Origin: Streptomyces hygroscopicus
GTDB taxonomy: Bacteria > Actinomycetota > Actinomycetes > Streptomycetales > Streptomycetaceae
Assembly (NCBI GenBank): GCA_002021875.1
Contig: CP018627.1
Span: 1,674,001 to 1,738,000, forward strand
Length of the DNA: 64,000 bases
Reading direction: 5' to 3'
This document shows, piece after piece, positions 23,982 to 32,448 of this stretch. The position numbers and the translations under genes were made by a program. Each line of letters starts with the position of its first letter. Within the stretch, counting starts at the first letter, position 1. Under the pieces are notes generated by a model. It ran no database searches and had not been told where the DNA came from. It was given only the letters and a program-made list of their open reading frames with translations.

Positions 23982-24728
23982 ATGCCGAGAATCCGCCACA
24001 CTCCCCAGGCGACGACGGGTCTGCGTCCGCTGCCCGCCGGTGGCGGCATCGACGCGCATCGGCATGACGAGCACCAGATCGTCTACGCCGGGCGCGGGGT
24101 GCTGGCCGTCACCACCGACGCGGGCACCTGGATCGCGCCCGCCAACCGGGCGCTGTGGATACCGGCCGGGACCGTCCATGAGCCGCGCGCGTACGGCGCC
24201 ACCGACCTCCATATGGTGGGGCTGGCGGTGGCGGACAATCCGCTGCGGCTGGAGCAGCCCGCGGTCCTCGGCGTCGGCCCGCTGCTGCGCGAGCTGATCA
24301 TCGAATACACCGCGCGGCCGGCGGACCTCGGCGCCGAACGGCGCCGGCTTCGGGCCGTACTGCTCGATCAGCTCCGCCGCTGTGCCGAGCAGCCGGTGCA
24401 TGTGCCCGCCGCCAGGGACCCGCGCCTGGCGGCGGTGTGCGCCCTCCTCCACGACGACCCGGCGGACAACCGGACCCTGCGGCAGCTCGGGGCCGCGGTC
24501 GGGGTCGGCGAGCGCACCCTGACCCGGCTGTGCGCGGCGGAGCTGGGGATGACCTTTCCGCAGTGGCGCACCCAACTGCGCCTGCATCACGCCCTGCGGC
24601 TGCTGGCCGAGGGCGCCCCGGTCACGGCTGTCGCCCATCGGTGCGGCTGGGCGTCCAGCAGCGCCTTCATCGACGTCTTCCGCCGGGCCTTCGGCCACAC
24701 CCCCGGCGCCCACCGCGCGCTCGGCTGA
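23982..24728 (+). CDS. AraC-family transcriptional regulator with cupin sensor domain
   Basis: 248 residues. An N-terminal AraC-type cupin (IDAHRHDEHQIVYAGRGVLAV, then WIAPANRALWIPAGTVHEPRA) and a C-terminal double HTH (LRQLGAAVGVGERTLTRL; VTAVAHRCGWASSSAFIDVF). It follows the SDR gene by 41 bp on the same strand and may be cotranscribed. Start at the ATG giving MPRIRHTPQATTG; an upstream ATG in frame would overlap the SDR gene. It converges with the channel gene, 13 bp away. Confidence 0.88.
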   Translation: MPRIRHTPQATTGLRPLPAGGGIDAHRHDEHQIVYAGRGVLAVTTDAGTWIAPANRALWIPAGTVHEPRAYGATDLHMVGLAVADNPLRLEQPAVLGVGPLLRELIIEYTARPADLGAERRRLRAVLLDQLRRCAEQPVHVPAARDPRLAAVCALLHDDPADNRTLRQLGAAVGVGERTLTRLCAAELGMTFPQWRTQLRLHHALRLLAEGAPVTAVAHRCGWASSSAFIDVFRRAFGHTPGAHRALG

Positions 24729-24741
24729 CTCCTTCGCTGGT

Positions 24742-26613
24742 TCAGTCCTCGGCCAGGACCACGACCGTATCGCCCTCCTCCAGGGTCAGCGGCGCTGTCT
24801 TGGACGGGTTGAGGTGGACGCCGTAGAGCGGTGGCTCATCGCTCTGCCGGGCCAGCCGGTAGCCGATGGCCGTCTCACCGCGCTGGCGGGCGGCCTCGAT
24901 GACGGTGGCGAAGTTGGCCTCCGCGCCGGGTATCAGATAGCCGGCCGCGGGTTTGAGATAGATCTCGGAACCCTCTGGGTCGAAGAGGTCGGCGAAGACC
25001 GTGTACAGATGGCGGTTCTCGGTGAGCTGGGTCAGCAGCAGGCTGATCACCTTGGTGGAGACGATGAAGTCGTCGGCCTTGGTGACCTGCGCGACCTCGC
25101 GGTTGGCGTCGTCGTGCATCTCGGTGACGATCGAGTACGGATCGCCGAGCTGGATCTCGATGTCGCGCAGGTGGAGCAGGGTGACCAGGGTGCGGTCGTC
25201 GGACCGCCCGGGGTCGATCCCGTCGTCCGTCAGCACCACGATATGGCGGTAGCCGTCCAGCCCGAGTGCCTCCAGCGACGGGCGGCGGGTGGGTTCGCAG
25301 TGCTTGAAGCCGACCGTGAGGTTCTTCAGCTCCCGGTTCGCCTCCTCCCGGGGCGGGCGCGGGGCGGCGATGTCCACCACCGAACCGGATTTCACCAGGA
25401 GGTCGAGCTGCGCGATGATCTTCTCCGCGCGGGAGTTCCAGCCGATCAGCAGGGTCCGGTCCGGTACCGGCGGGCGGAACGCGGCCACGGCCATCGCCGA
25501 GCGCGCGATCCGGGGCCGGGTGGCCGCCACCTTGATGAGCAGATCGTCCTCCGCGACCATCAGCAACCGGTCCCCGCGCTCGATCACGGTGTCCATGGCG
25601 GGGTTGACCAGCGCCTCGCCGTCCGCGCGCTGCACACCGATGGGCACACCGAGCTCGAAGGCGTTCAGCGACTCCCCGTAGGTGGAGCCGGCGAGTGCCG
25701 GCGCGTGCCAGGGGTAGATCTCGTTGCCGATGAAGCTGAGCAGTTCGTTGAAGACGGTGGACAGACCGGACTGGCGGTGGGACTGCACGATCAGCCCGAC
25801 CGCGATGTCATCGGCGTCGATCACCAGCGCGGTGTCCCCCGCGGCCAGCCGGGCGGCCGCCAGGTTCGCCGAACTCTGCACGGCGGCCACCACATTGGGC
25901 CGCGTCCCGGTCCAGGTGCGGCCGTTGAGCAGCAACAGCGTCTTGATGACGTCGATATCGCTGTCATCCCCGACGGGAGAGAGCACCATGATGGCCTTGG
26001 CGCTGTCCGGGCTCACCAGCTCCAGGTCGCCGCGCTGGAGCGGATTGCCGGAGCGGCAGACCACTCGGGTCTTCCCGGTGTCCGGGATGCGGCGCCGGAT
26101 CTCGTCCTCCATGTCGACCTTGTCCCGGTCGGCGAGGATCACCACACACGAGCGCCGCTCGCTCTGGTTGGCCTCCGCCAGCTCCGCTATCACCGTGAAG
26201 ACCTGCTCCGACCAGCCCAGCACTATGGTGTGGCCGTGCTCGATCAGCCGTGAGGTGCCCTTGCGAAGCTGCTGGATCCGAGCCTCCAGGCCAGTGGTCA
26301 TCACACCGATCAGCGCGCTGACGATGAAGATTCCGCCGATGGTCACCGTGAGCATGAGGACCAGGAACAGCGGCCGGCCCGTGTCCCCGCCCATCGTGCC
26401 CGGATCGAGGGTCCGCAGCAGGCTCATCCAGACGACGCCGAGCCAACCGCCGTTGTCCTCGGTGTCCTTGTGGGCGAAGGCGACCACCACCGCGGAGACC
26501 AGGGTGATCAACGCCAGGGAGGCCAGCCCCAGCCAGCCGATCAGCGCCGGGGTGCCACGGTCCATCGTCCCGTCGAACCAGTACCGCAGCCGCTCCCGCA
26601 GCCTCTTGCGCAT
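24742..26613 (-). CDS. CASTOR/POLLUX-type ion channel with tandem NAD-binding (RCK-like) domains
   Basis: 623 residues. Membrane segments at about 25-47 and 80-103 flank a loop with LRTLDPGTMGGDTG, the pore-filter position in this family; a cytoplasmic regulatory part follows with two TrkA_N-like Rossmann folds (HTIVLGWSEQVFTVIAELAE near 125; RTLLIGWNSRAEKIIAQLD near 370) and a TrkA_C-like end (LEEGDTVVVLAED). Relatives are plant CASTOR/POLLUX channels and bacterial proteins. Start set at the second ATG because GGAGGA lies 8 bp ahead of it. Ion specificity not determinable. Confidence 0.9.
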   Translation of the reverse strand: MRKRLRERLRYWFDGTMDRGTPALIGWLGLASLALITLVSAVVVAFAHKDTEDNGGWLGVVWMSLLRTLDPGTMGGDTGRPLFLVLMLTVTIGGIFIVSALIGVMTTGLEARIQQLRKGTSRLIEHGHTIVLGWSEQVFTVIAELAEANQSERRSCVVILADRDKVDMEDEIRRRIPDTGKTRVVCRSGNPLQRGDLELVSPDSAKAIMVLSPVGDDSDIDVIKTLLLLNGRTWTGTRPNVVAAVQSSANLAAARLAAGDTALVIDADDIAVGLIVQSHRQSGLSTVFNELLSFIGNEIYPWHAPALAGSTYGESLNAFELGVPIGVQRADGEALVNPAMDTVIERGDRLLMVAEDDLLIKVAATRPRIARSAMAVAAFRPPVPDRTLLIGWNSRAEKIIAQLDLLVKSGSVVDIAAPRPPREEANRELKNLTVGFKHCEPTRRPSLEALGLDGYRHIVVLTDDGIDPGRSDDRTLVTLLHLRDIEIQLGDPYSIVTEMHDDANREVAQVTKADDFIVSTKVISLLLTQLTENRHLYTVFADLFDPEGSEIYLKPAAGYLIPGAEANFATVIEAARQRGETAIGYRLARQSDEPPLYGVHLNPSKTAPLTLEEGDTVVVLAED

Positions 26614-26783
26614 GCCGCATTCCTCCATAGCCCATCACGCCGCCGGGCCCAACGGCCCGTGGTGAGCGGCGCTTTACGCCATGAGGGTGTCGTCTGACCC
26701 CGCCTCAGCGCCAATCGGGCGGCGCCGGTGACCAGCGGAGGGTCCGTCCGGCGCTCCCGTTGCGACCATATGGGGCGGCGGGG

Positions 26784-29549
26784 TCAGCCGGGGAGGTCGT
26801 CCCACTGGTCGAGGAGGTCCTGGCCCTCGGCGTCGGCCAGCGGGAGCATCGGGTCGGTCAGGGGCTGCTCGGCCCAGATGATCTTGCCGTTGGGGGTGTA
26901 GCGGGTCCCCCAGCGCAGCGCGTACTGGGCGACGAGGAAGAGCCCTCGGCCGCCTTCGTCGGTGGTGGCGGCGCGCCGCAGATGCGGGGAGGTGCTGGAG
27001 CCGTCGGCCACCTCGCAGATGAGGGTGCGGGCGCGCAGCAACCGGACGCGGCTGGGGGCGCATCCGTAGCGGATGGCGTTGGTCATCAGCTCGCTGAGGA
27101 TGAGTTCGGTGGTGAAGGCGATCTCCTCCAGCCCCCATGCGGTGAGTTGCTCGGCGGCCTCGTTGCGGATGCGGGCGACCGCGGCGGGGTCGGAGGGCAG
27201 CTCCCATTCGGCGACGTGCCCGGGGTCCAGCAGGTGGGTGCGGGCGACCAGGAGGGCGATGTCGTCGCCGGGGTGGGCGGTGACCATGGTGTCGAAGACG
27301 GCCTGGCAGGTCTCCTCCGGTGTGCCGTCGGGCAGCCCGGCGAGGGTGGTGCGCAGGACGCCGAGGCCCTCGTCGAAGTCCCGGCCGTGGTCCCGGATCA
27401 GCCCGTCGGTGAACAGGGCCAGCCGGCTGCCCTCGGGCAGCTCCAGCTCGACGGTCTCGATGGGTTCGCCGCCCAGGCCCAGCGGCGGGGCGAGGGGGAT
27501 GTCGGGGAAGGTCACGGTGGAGTCCGGGAGGACCACCGCCGGGCCCGGGTGGCCGGCGCCCGCCACCGTGCAGCGGCCGGAGACCGGGTCGTAGATGGCG
27601 TACAGACAGCTGGCGCCACTGATGCCCGGGGCGTCGGTGCCCGCGGCGGCCTGGTCCTGGTCGAACCGGCTGGCCAGCTCGTCGAGATGGGCGATGAGCT
27701 CATCGGGCGGCAGGTCGAGGGCGGAGAAGTTGTGCACGGCGGTGCGCAGCCGGCCCATGGTGGCGGCGGCGTGCAGTCCGTGGCCGACGACATCGCCGAC
27801 GGCGAGGGCGACCCGGCCGCCGGGCAGGGAGATGACGTCGAACCAGTCGCCGCCGACCCCGGCCTGGGCGGGCAGATAGCGGTGGGCCACGTCCAGGGCG
27901 TCCTGTTCGGGCAGGCCCTGGGGCAGCAGACTGCGCTGGAGGGTGGCCGCCATGGCGTGTTCGCGGGTGTAGCGGCGGGCGTTGTCGATGGCGACCGCGG
28001 CGCGGGCGACCAGCTCCTCGGTGAGCGCCACGTCGTCCTCGTCGAACGGCTCGGACTGCTCGGAGCGCCAGAAGGTGGCGATGCCCAGGGTGACGTCCCG
28101 GGCCCGCAGCGGGATGGTGATCATCGAGTGGATGCCGTACTTGACGATCTTCGTCGCCTGTTCGGGATCCTGCTCCTGCCATCCCTCATAGGCCCGCAGA
28201 TCCGCCTCGAGCACCGGCCGGCCCGCGCCGAAGCCCAGCGCCTGGGGCACGCCTCCGGCGTAGGTGATCATCTTGCCGACCCGCCACAGCGGATGGTCGG
28301 CCCGGATGCCACTGGTGGCGGTGCGGCGCATGGCGCTGCCCGCGGGCTCGTCGCCGCGCAGCACGGGGTCCACGAGGTCGACGGTGGCGAAGTCGGCGAA
28401 CCACGGGACGCCGAACTGGGTCAGCTCCTCGGCGGTCCGCACGATGTCGAGGGTGGTGCCGATCTTCGAGCCCGCCTCGAAGAGCAGCCTCAGCCGCCGC
28501 TCCGCCACTTCGGCCTTGCCGGACAGCGCGCGCAGTTCGGTGGAGTCACGGAGCGTGGCGACGCTTCCCGACATCCCGCCGTCCCACCGGGTGGGGCGCT
28601 GGTTGACGGCGAGCAGCCGGTCCCCGGCCAGATGCACCTCGTCGGTGGCGACCCGGCCCGAGGCGAGCAGCTCGGCGGTGCGCGGCTCGAGGCCGAGCTC
28701 GGTGATGGGGCGGCCCTCGGCGTCCCGGGGCAGATCGAGCAGCCGGCCGGCCTCGTCGTTGGCGAGGACGAGGCGGCCGTGGCTGTCGACGATGAGCACG
28801 CCTTCGCGCACGGAGTGCAGGACGGCGTCGTGGTGCTCGTACATGCGGGTCATCTGGGCGGGGCCGAGCCCTCGCGTCTGGCGTCGCAGCCGCCCGCCGA
28901 CCAGCGCGGTCCCGCCGGTGGCGAGTGCGAGCGCACCGGCGGCGGAGCCGAAGACCAGCGGCAGCTGGCGCTCGACCCGGCCGCTCACATCCGCGGCGGT
29001 CATTCCGGCGCACACCACACCGGCCACGGTGCCGTTGCCCCGGGGGATCGGGACGGTGGCCTGAACCTCGCGGCCGAGGGGCCCCTGCACGGACTCGGTG
29101 ACGATCTTGCCCTTCACCACGGGCCGCCAGTCGGCGACGACCTCCTTGCCGATGAACTCCGGCTTGGGGTGGGTGTAGCGGATGCCCTTGGTGTTAGCCA
29201 CGACCACGAAGTCCAGATGCGCCCGCTTACGGGTCTCCTCGGCCCGCGGCTGCAGCTGGGCGGTCGGATTGTCCGCGCCCATCGCGGACGCGATCCCCGG
29301 GGAGGTGGCGAAGGTCTGGGCGACGGCGGTCGCGCGGCGGACGGCCTCCTGCTCGCTGTCGCTACGCGCCTGGAGGATGAGCGCCGTCGTCGCCGCGACG
29401 ATGAGAAGGCCGACAAGCAGCACTTGAACAGCGAAAACCTGCCCGGCGATGCTGCGTACGCTCAAGCTGCGCATGCTGAAGAGCGAACGGAAGCGCTTCC
29501 GGGAGAGGGGGTGTGGGGCAGGTCTTGACCGACCGAAAACTCCGACCAC
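26784..29549 (-). CDS. Multidomain SpoIIE phosphatase: sensor, PAS, GAF, PP2C and HATPase_c
   Basis: 921 residues. Order: TM1 (about 36-62), extracytoplasmic sCache-like sensor (65-170), TM2 (about 172-198), PAS (225-310), GAF (325-500), PP2C/SpoIIE (515-735; GVGGDWFDVI, VGDVVGHGLHAA, GDDIALLVA), and anti-sigma-like HATPase_c (760-890; ELILSELMTNAIRYG). One chain thus holds both the phosphatase that would dephosphorylate an anti-sigma antagonist and a kinase-like domain resembling RsbW/SpoIIAB, the layout known from streptomycete SpoIIE family sensors. GTG start with GGAAGG 5 bp upstream. Ligand sensed at the cell surface unknown. Confidence 0.92.
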   Translation of the reverse strand: MVGVFGRSRPAPHPLSRKRFRSLFSMRSLSVRSIAGQVFAVQVLLVGLLIVAATTALILQARSDSEQEAVRRATAVAQTFATSPGIASAMGADNPTAQLQPRAEETRKRAHLDFVVVANTKGIRYTHPKPEFIGKEVVADWRPVVKGKIVTESVQGPLGREVQATVPIPRGNGTVAGVVCAGMTAADVSGRVERQLPLVFGSAAGALALATGGTALVGGRLRRQTRGLGPAQMTRMYEHHDAVLHSVREGVLIVDSHGRLVLANDEAGRLLDLPRDAEGRPITELGLEPRTAELLASGRVATDEVHLAGDRLLAVNQRPTRWDGGMSGSVATLRDSTELRALSGKAEVAERRLRLLFEAGSKIGTTLDIVRTAEELTQFGVPWFADFATVDLVDPVLRGDEPAGSAMRRTATSGIRADHPLWRVGKMITYAGGVPQALGFGAGRPVLEADLRAYEGWQEQDPEQATKIVKYGIHSMITIPLRARDVTLGIATFWRSEQSEPFDEDDVALTEELVARAAVAIDNARRYTREHAMAATLQRSLLPQGLPEQDALDVAHRYLPAQAGVGGDWFDVISLPGGRVALAVGDVVGHGLHAAATMGRLRTAVHNFSALDLPPDELIAHLDELASRFDQDQAAAGTDAPGISGASCLYAIYDPVSGRCTVAGAGHPGPAVVLPDSTVTFPDIPLAPPLGLGGEPIETVELELPEGSRLALFTDGLIRDHGRDFDEGLGVLRTTLAGLPDGTPEETCQAVFDTMVTAHPGDDIALLVARTHLLDPGHVAEWELPSDPAAVARIRNEAAEQLTAWGLEEIAFTTELILSELMTNAIRYGCAPSRVRLLRARTLICEVADGSSTSPHLRRAATTDEGGRGLFLVAQYALRWGTRYTPNGKIIWAEQPLTDPMLPLADAEGQDLLDQWDDLPG

Positions 29550-29721
29550 GCACCCTTCCTACCATTTATCACCCTCGGACCGTGAAGCCTGGCGGCACAC
29601 GATCGGGGGCCGTCCCGCTCTCCGATACACATCGGCACGGTGTGTGGCGGCTCGGCCACGCATCGCTCACCGCGGCGCTCCTCGTCGAGCGCCACAGGTC
29701 ATATCGGCCCCTCTACCACGG

Positions 29722-30096
29722 TCACACATCAAGCCGGTGAGCCACAGCCCGCATCGCCGCCCTCGCGGCGCCCAGATCCACCCGCGCCCGGTCGGCCACC
29801 AGATAGAGAAAGACACCCTGGCGGGTGCGCTGGCTGAGCGGACGGATCAGGTGGTACTCGGTGTCCAGCGTGACCACGATGTCCTCGAGACGGTCCGGGT
29901 CGTAGCCGAGCAGCTCCAGAGTGGACAGCTTGGCCCGCATGACATCCGTGTCCCCGTAGGCCACCTTCTCCAGGTCCGGACCGCGCGGGGTCTGGACGGC
30001 GCCCAGGGTGATCCGGCTCAGATAGTCGACGAGCGAGGCCGCCAGCGCGCCCTCGCACTCCATCACCTCGCGCAGCGAGTCCTCGATGTCGATCAT
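29722..30096 (-). CDS. Roadblock/LC7-like small regulatory protein
   Basis: 124 residues. The pattern IDIEDSLREVMECEGALAAS at the start, a central MRAKLSTLELLG and RQGVFLYLVADRARVDLGAA near the end fits the roadblock-like small proteins of actinobacteria that often accompany GTPases or signal proteins. Its immediate neighbour is the SpoIIE sensor gene, 172 bp downstream on the same strand; no small GTPase gene is nearby. Start chosen at the ATG giving MIDIEDSL; upstream in-frame sequence is not coding-like. Function unknown. Confidence 0.75.
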   Translation of the reverse strand: MIDIEDSLREVMECEGALAASLVDYLSRITLGAVQTPRGPDLEKVAYGDTDVMRAKLSTLELLGYDPDRLEDIVVTLDTEYHLIRPLSQRTRQGVFLYLVADRARVDLGAARAAMRAVAHRLDV

Positions 30097-30292
30097 GGCC
30101 CGTCGCCCTTCCGGGACCTGGAGATCGTGTCCACATATTTCATCCTTGCACAGGGTCCGCCGACGCACTCCCGCGCGCGTCCGCTCCCCGGCATCGCGTG
30201 CCCCACCCCGTGGTGGCGGGCCGCCGATCGTCCTATCCTGCGCACGCGTTGATCGACTTCGGATTGAATCGTTGCTTCCCGCTGGAGGACGC

Positions 30293-31651
30293 ATGACCGT
30301 CGGCAGCACCCCGTCCCGGGCCGTGGTGGTGGGCACCGGCTCCCGGGCCCAGATGTTCACCGAGGCGCTGGCCCGCCGCCCGCAGCTGAGGGTCGCCGCA
30401 CTGTGCGATCCGAACCCGGTGCGCATCGCCCACCACCAGCGGCTGCTGAAGGAGGCCGGCGAGCCGGAGGCCGCCGCCTGGACCCCCGAGGAGTTCGAGC
30501 GGCGGCTGCGCGCGGACGATATCCAGGAGGTGGTGGTGACCTGCGTGGACGCGCTGCACGACGCGTATGTCGTGCCCGCGCTGCGAGCCGGCTGCCGGGT
30601 GGTCACCGAGAAGCCGATGACCACCGACGCGGCCAAGTGCCGTCGCATCCTGGAGACGGTCGAGGAGACCGGCAACCATCTGGCGGTCGCCTTCAACTAC
30701 CGCTTCAACCCGGTGCACGAGGAGGTCCACCGGCAGTTGTCCGGCGGCGCCATCGGCGAAGTGCTGTCGGTGCACTTCGAATGGCTGCTGGACACCCGGC
30801 ACGGGGCCGACTACTTCCGCCGCTGGCACCGCGAGAAGGAGCACAGCGGCGGGCTGATGGTGCACAAGTCCAGTCACCACTTCGACCTGGTCAACTGGTG
30901 GCTGGGGGCCCGGCCGCAGGAGGTGTTCGGCTACGGCCGGCTCGGCTTCTACGGCCGTGCGGCCGGTGAGCGCAGCGGCTACCGGCGCGAGTACGAGCGG
31001 GCGCACGGAGCCGCCGCCGCGCAGGACGACCCGTTCGCGCTGGAGCTCGCCGAGAACGACGCGCTGCGCTCCCTGTATCTGGACGCCGAGGGCGTGGACG
31101 GCTACCACCGCGACCGCAGTGTGTTCGGCGACGGCGTCACCATCGAGGACGACATGGCGCTGCTGGTCCGCTACGACACCGGCGCCACCATGACGTACCA
31201 CCTGACCGCCTACTCCCCCTGGGAGGGCTACCGGGTGATGTTCAACGGCACCCGGGGCCGGCTGGAGCTGGAGGTCGAGGAGAGCAAGTGGCAGCCGTCG
31301 CTGCTGGGCACCTCCTCCGGCCGCGGCACCATCCACGGCGACCAGGCCCTGGCCAACGCGGGCGGTCCGCGGCTGGTGCTGCGGCCGCTGTGGGAGCCGC
31401 CGCGGGAGGTGGAGCTGCCGGCGTTCGACCACGCGGGACACGGCGGCGGGGACGAGCGGATGCTGGAGGTGCTCTACGGCCCGGTGGATCCGGCGGCGGC
31501 CACCGGGAAGGCGGCCGTGGACGCCTCGGACGCCTCACGCCGGCGGGCCACCGAGGAGGACGGGGCGCTGGCGCTGGTCACCGGGCTCGCGGCCAACCAG
31601 TCGTTCATCAGCGGAAAGCCGGTGGCCACGGCGGACGTCGTGACGCTGTAG
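30293..31651 (+). CDS. Gfo/Idh/MocA-family oxidoreductase
   Basis: 452 residues, long for the family because of a central insertion. NAD(P)-binding VVVGTGSRAQMF at the N-terminus, then VTEKPMTTDAAKCRRI with the EKP motif (catalytic-site Lys), and HKSSHHFDLVNWWLGARP, a typical C-terminal-domain active-site His region. Likely a sugar or cyclitol dehydrogenase, cytoplasmic. GGAGGAC lies just before the ATG. Next gene downstream is a DUF4232 lipoprotein, separated by a hairpin. Substrate not predictable. Confidence 0.9.
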   Translation: MTVGSTPSRAVVVGTGSRAQMFTEALARRPQLRVAALCDPNPVRIAHHQRLLKEAGEPEAAAWTPEEFERRLRADDIQEVVVTCVDALHDAYVVPALRAGCRVVTEKPMTTDAAKCRRILETVEETGNHLAVAFNYRFNPVHEEVHRQLSGGAIGEVLSVHFEWLLDTRHGADYFRRWHREKEHSGGLMVHKSSHHFDLVNWWLGARPQEVFGYGRLGFYGRAAGERSGYRREYERAHGAAAAQDDPFALELAENDALRSLYLDAEGVDGYHRDRSVFGDGVTIEDDMALLVRYDTGATMTYHLTAYSPWEGYRVMFNGTRGRLELEVEESKWQPSLLGTSSGRGTIHGDQALANAGGPRLVLRPLWEPPREVELPAFDHAGHGGGDERMLEVLYGPVDPAAATGKAAVDASDASRRRATEEDGALALVTGLAANQSFISGKPVATADVVTL

Positions 31652-31670
31652 CCGGGGCGCCGGGTCCAAC

Positions 31671-31709
31671 GCGGCTCATCCCGCCCGGGGTTGCGGCAGG
31701 ATGAGCCGC
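31671..31709. terminator. Hairpin between the dehydrogenase and the DUF4232 gene, overlapping its start
   Basis: GCGGCTCATCC (31671-31681) and its exact complement GGATGAGCCGC (31699-31709) form an 11-bp stem with a 17-base loop. The right arm contains the ATG at 31701. It could terminate the upstream transcript, occlude the start codon, or favour the second ATG (31710) as the true start. Confidence 0.6.
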
Positions 31710-32414
31710 ATGGACACGGATGCGATCGAAACACCCCTGGCGCCCCTTCTCCGGGGCGCCGCCCGGCGCCGCCGAAGACGGCTGCTCGGCTCCCTCGCGG
31801 CGGCCGGTCTGCTCAGCGCATGCGGTACGCAGACCTCCTCGGGAGTCGCCGCGGTGCCCGACGAGGCTACCTCCCGCCCGTCGGGCCTCACCGTCTCCCC
31901 GGACACCGCCGCGCCCACCGCCCCTGCGGTCTGCCCCGACTCGGGGGTGCTGCTGCGGGCCGCGGAGGCCAACGCGGCGATGGGGCTGCGGGAGCAGCAG
32001 ATCGAGCTGGTGAACTGCGGCAGACGCGTCTATACGGTGAACGGCCACCCCTCCGTCCAGGTCCTCGACGCGGACCTGGAGCCGCTGGAGGTCACGGTCG
32101 GCCATGGGGCGTCGGGCATCGCCACCGTCGACGGCTTCGAGACGGCCACCGGGCCGGTGCGGCTGAAGCCCGGTGAGCGGGCGGTGATGCGTCTGCTGTG
32201 GCGGAATCTGGTGACGGACACGACGCGCCCCGCCGCCGACGGGCGCTATCTGCGGATCGCGCCGAACGGCGACGGAAGGGACGCGCAGACCGTGCCCGAC
32301 CACGTCGACCTGGGCACCACCGGCAAGCTGGGCGTGAGCGCCTGGGCCCGCCCCGCCCCGGATCGTCCTGCCCCGAATCGTCCTGGCGCGGATCGCCCGG
32401 ACGCCGGTTCGTGA
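31701..32414 (+). CDS. DUF4232 domain lipoprotein
   Basis: 237 residues. A basic N-terminus and hydrophobic stretch end in lipobox LLSAC (Cys41), predicting a lipid-anchored surface protein. The DUF4232 part spans about 75-210: CPDSGVLLRAAEANAAMGLR, ELVNCGRRVYTVNGHPSVQV, LKPGERAVMRLLWRN; two cysteines probably form a disulphide. The tail repeats ADRP/APNRP units and is disordered. The ATG at 31701 or 31710 could be used; a hairpin overlaps the first. It converges on the PKS gene, with stops 34 bp apart. Role unknown. Confidence 0.8.
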   Translation: MSRMDTDAIETPLAPLLRGAARRRRRRLLGSLAAAGLLSACGTQTSSGVAAVPDEATSRPSGLTVSPDTAAPTAPAVCPDSGVLLRAAEANAAMGLREQQIELVNCGRRVYTVNGHPSVQVLDADLEPLEVTVGHGASGIATVDGFETATGPVRLKPGERAVMRLLWRNLVTDTTRPAADGRYLRIAPNGDGRDAQTVPDHVDLGTTGKLGVSAWARPAPDRPAPNRPGADRPDAGS

Positions 32415-32448
32415 CACCCGCCGGTGGCGCCGTAGGTCCCGCGGCCCG

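Noticed and set aside
26760..29528. A 922-codon plus-strand frame opposite the SpoIIE gene
   Set aside because: Shadow of the minus-strand multidomain phosphatase; no family features.
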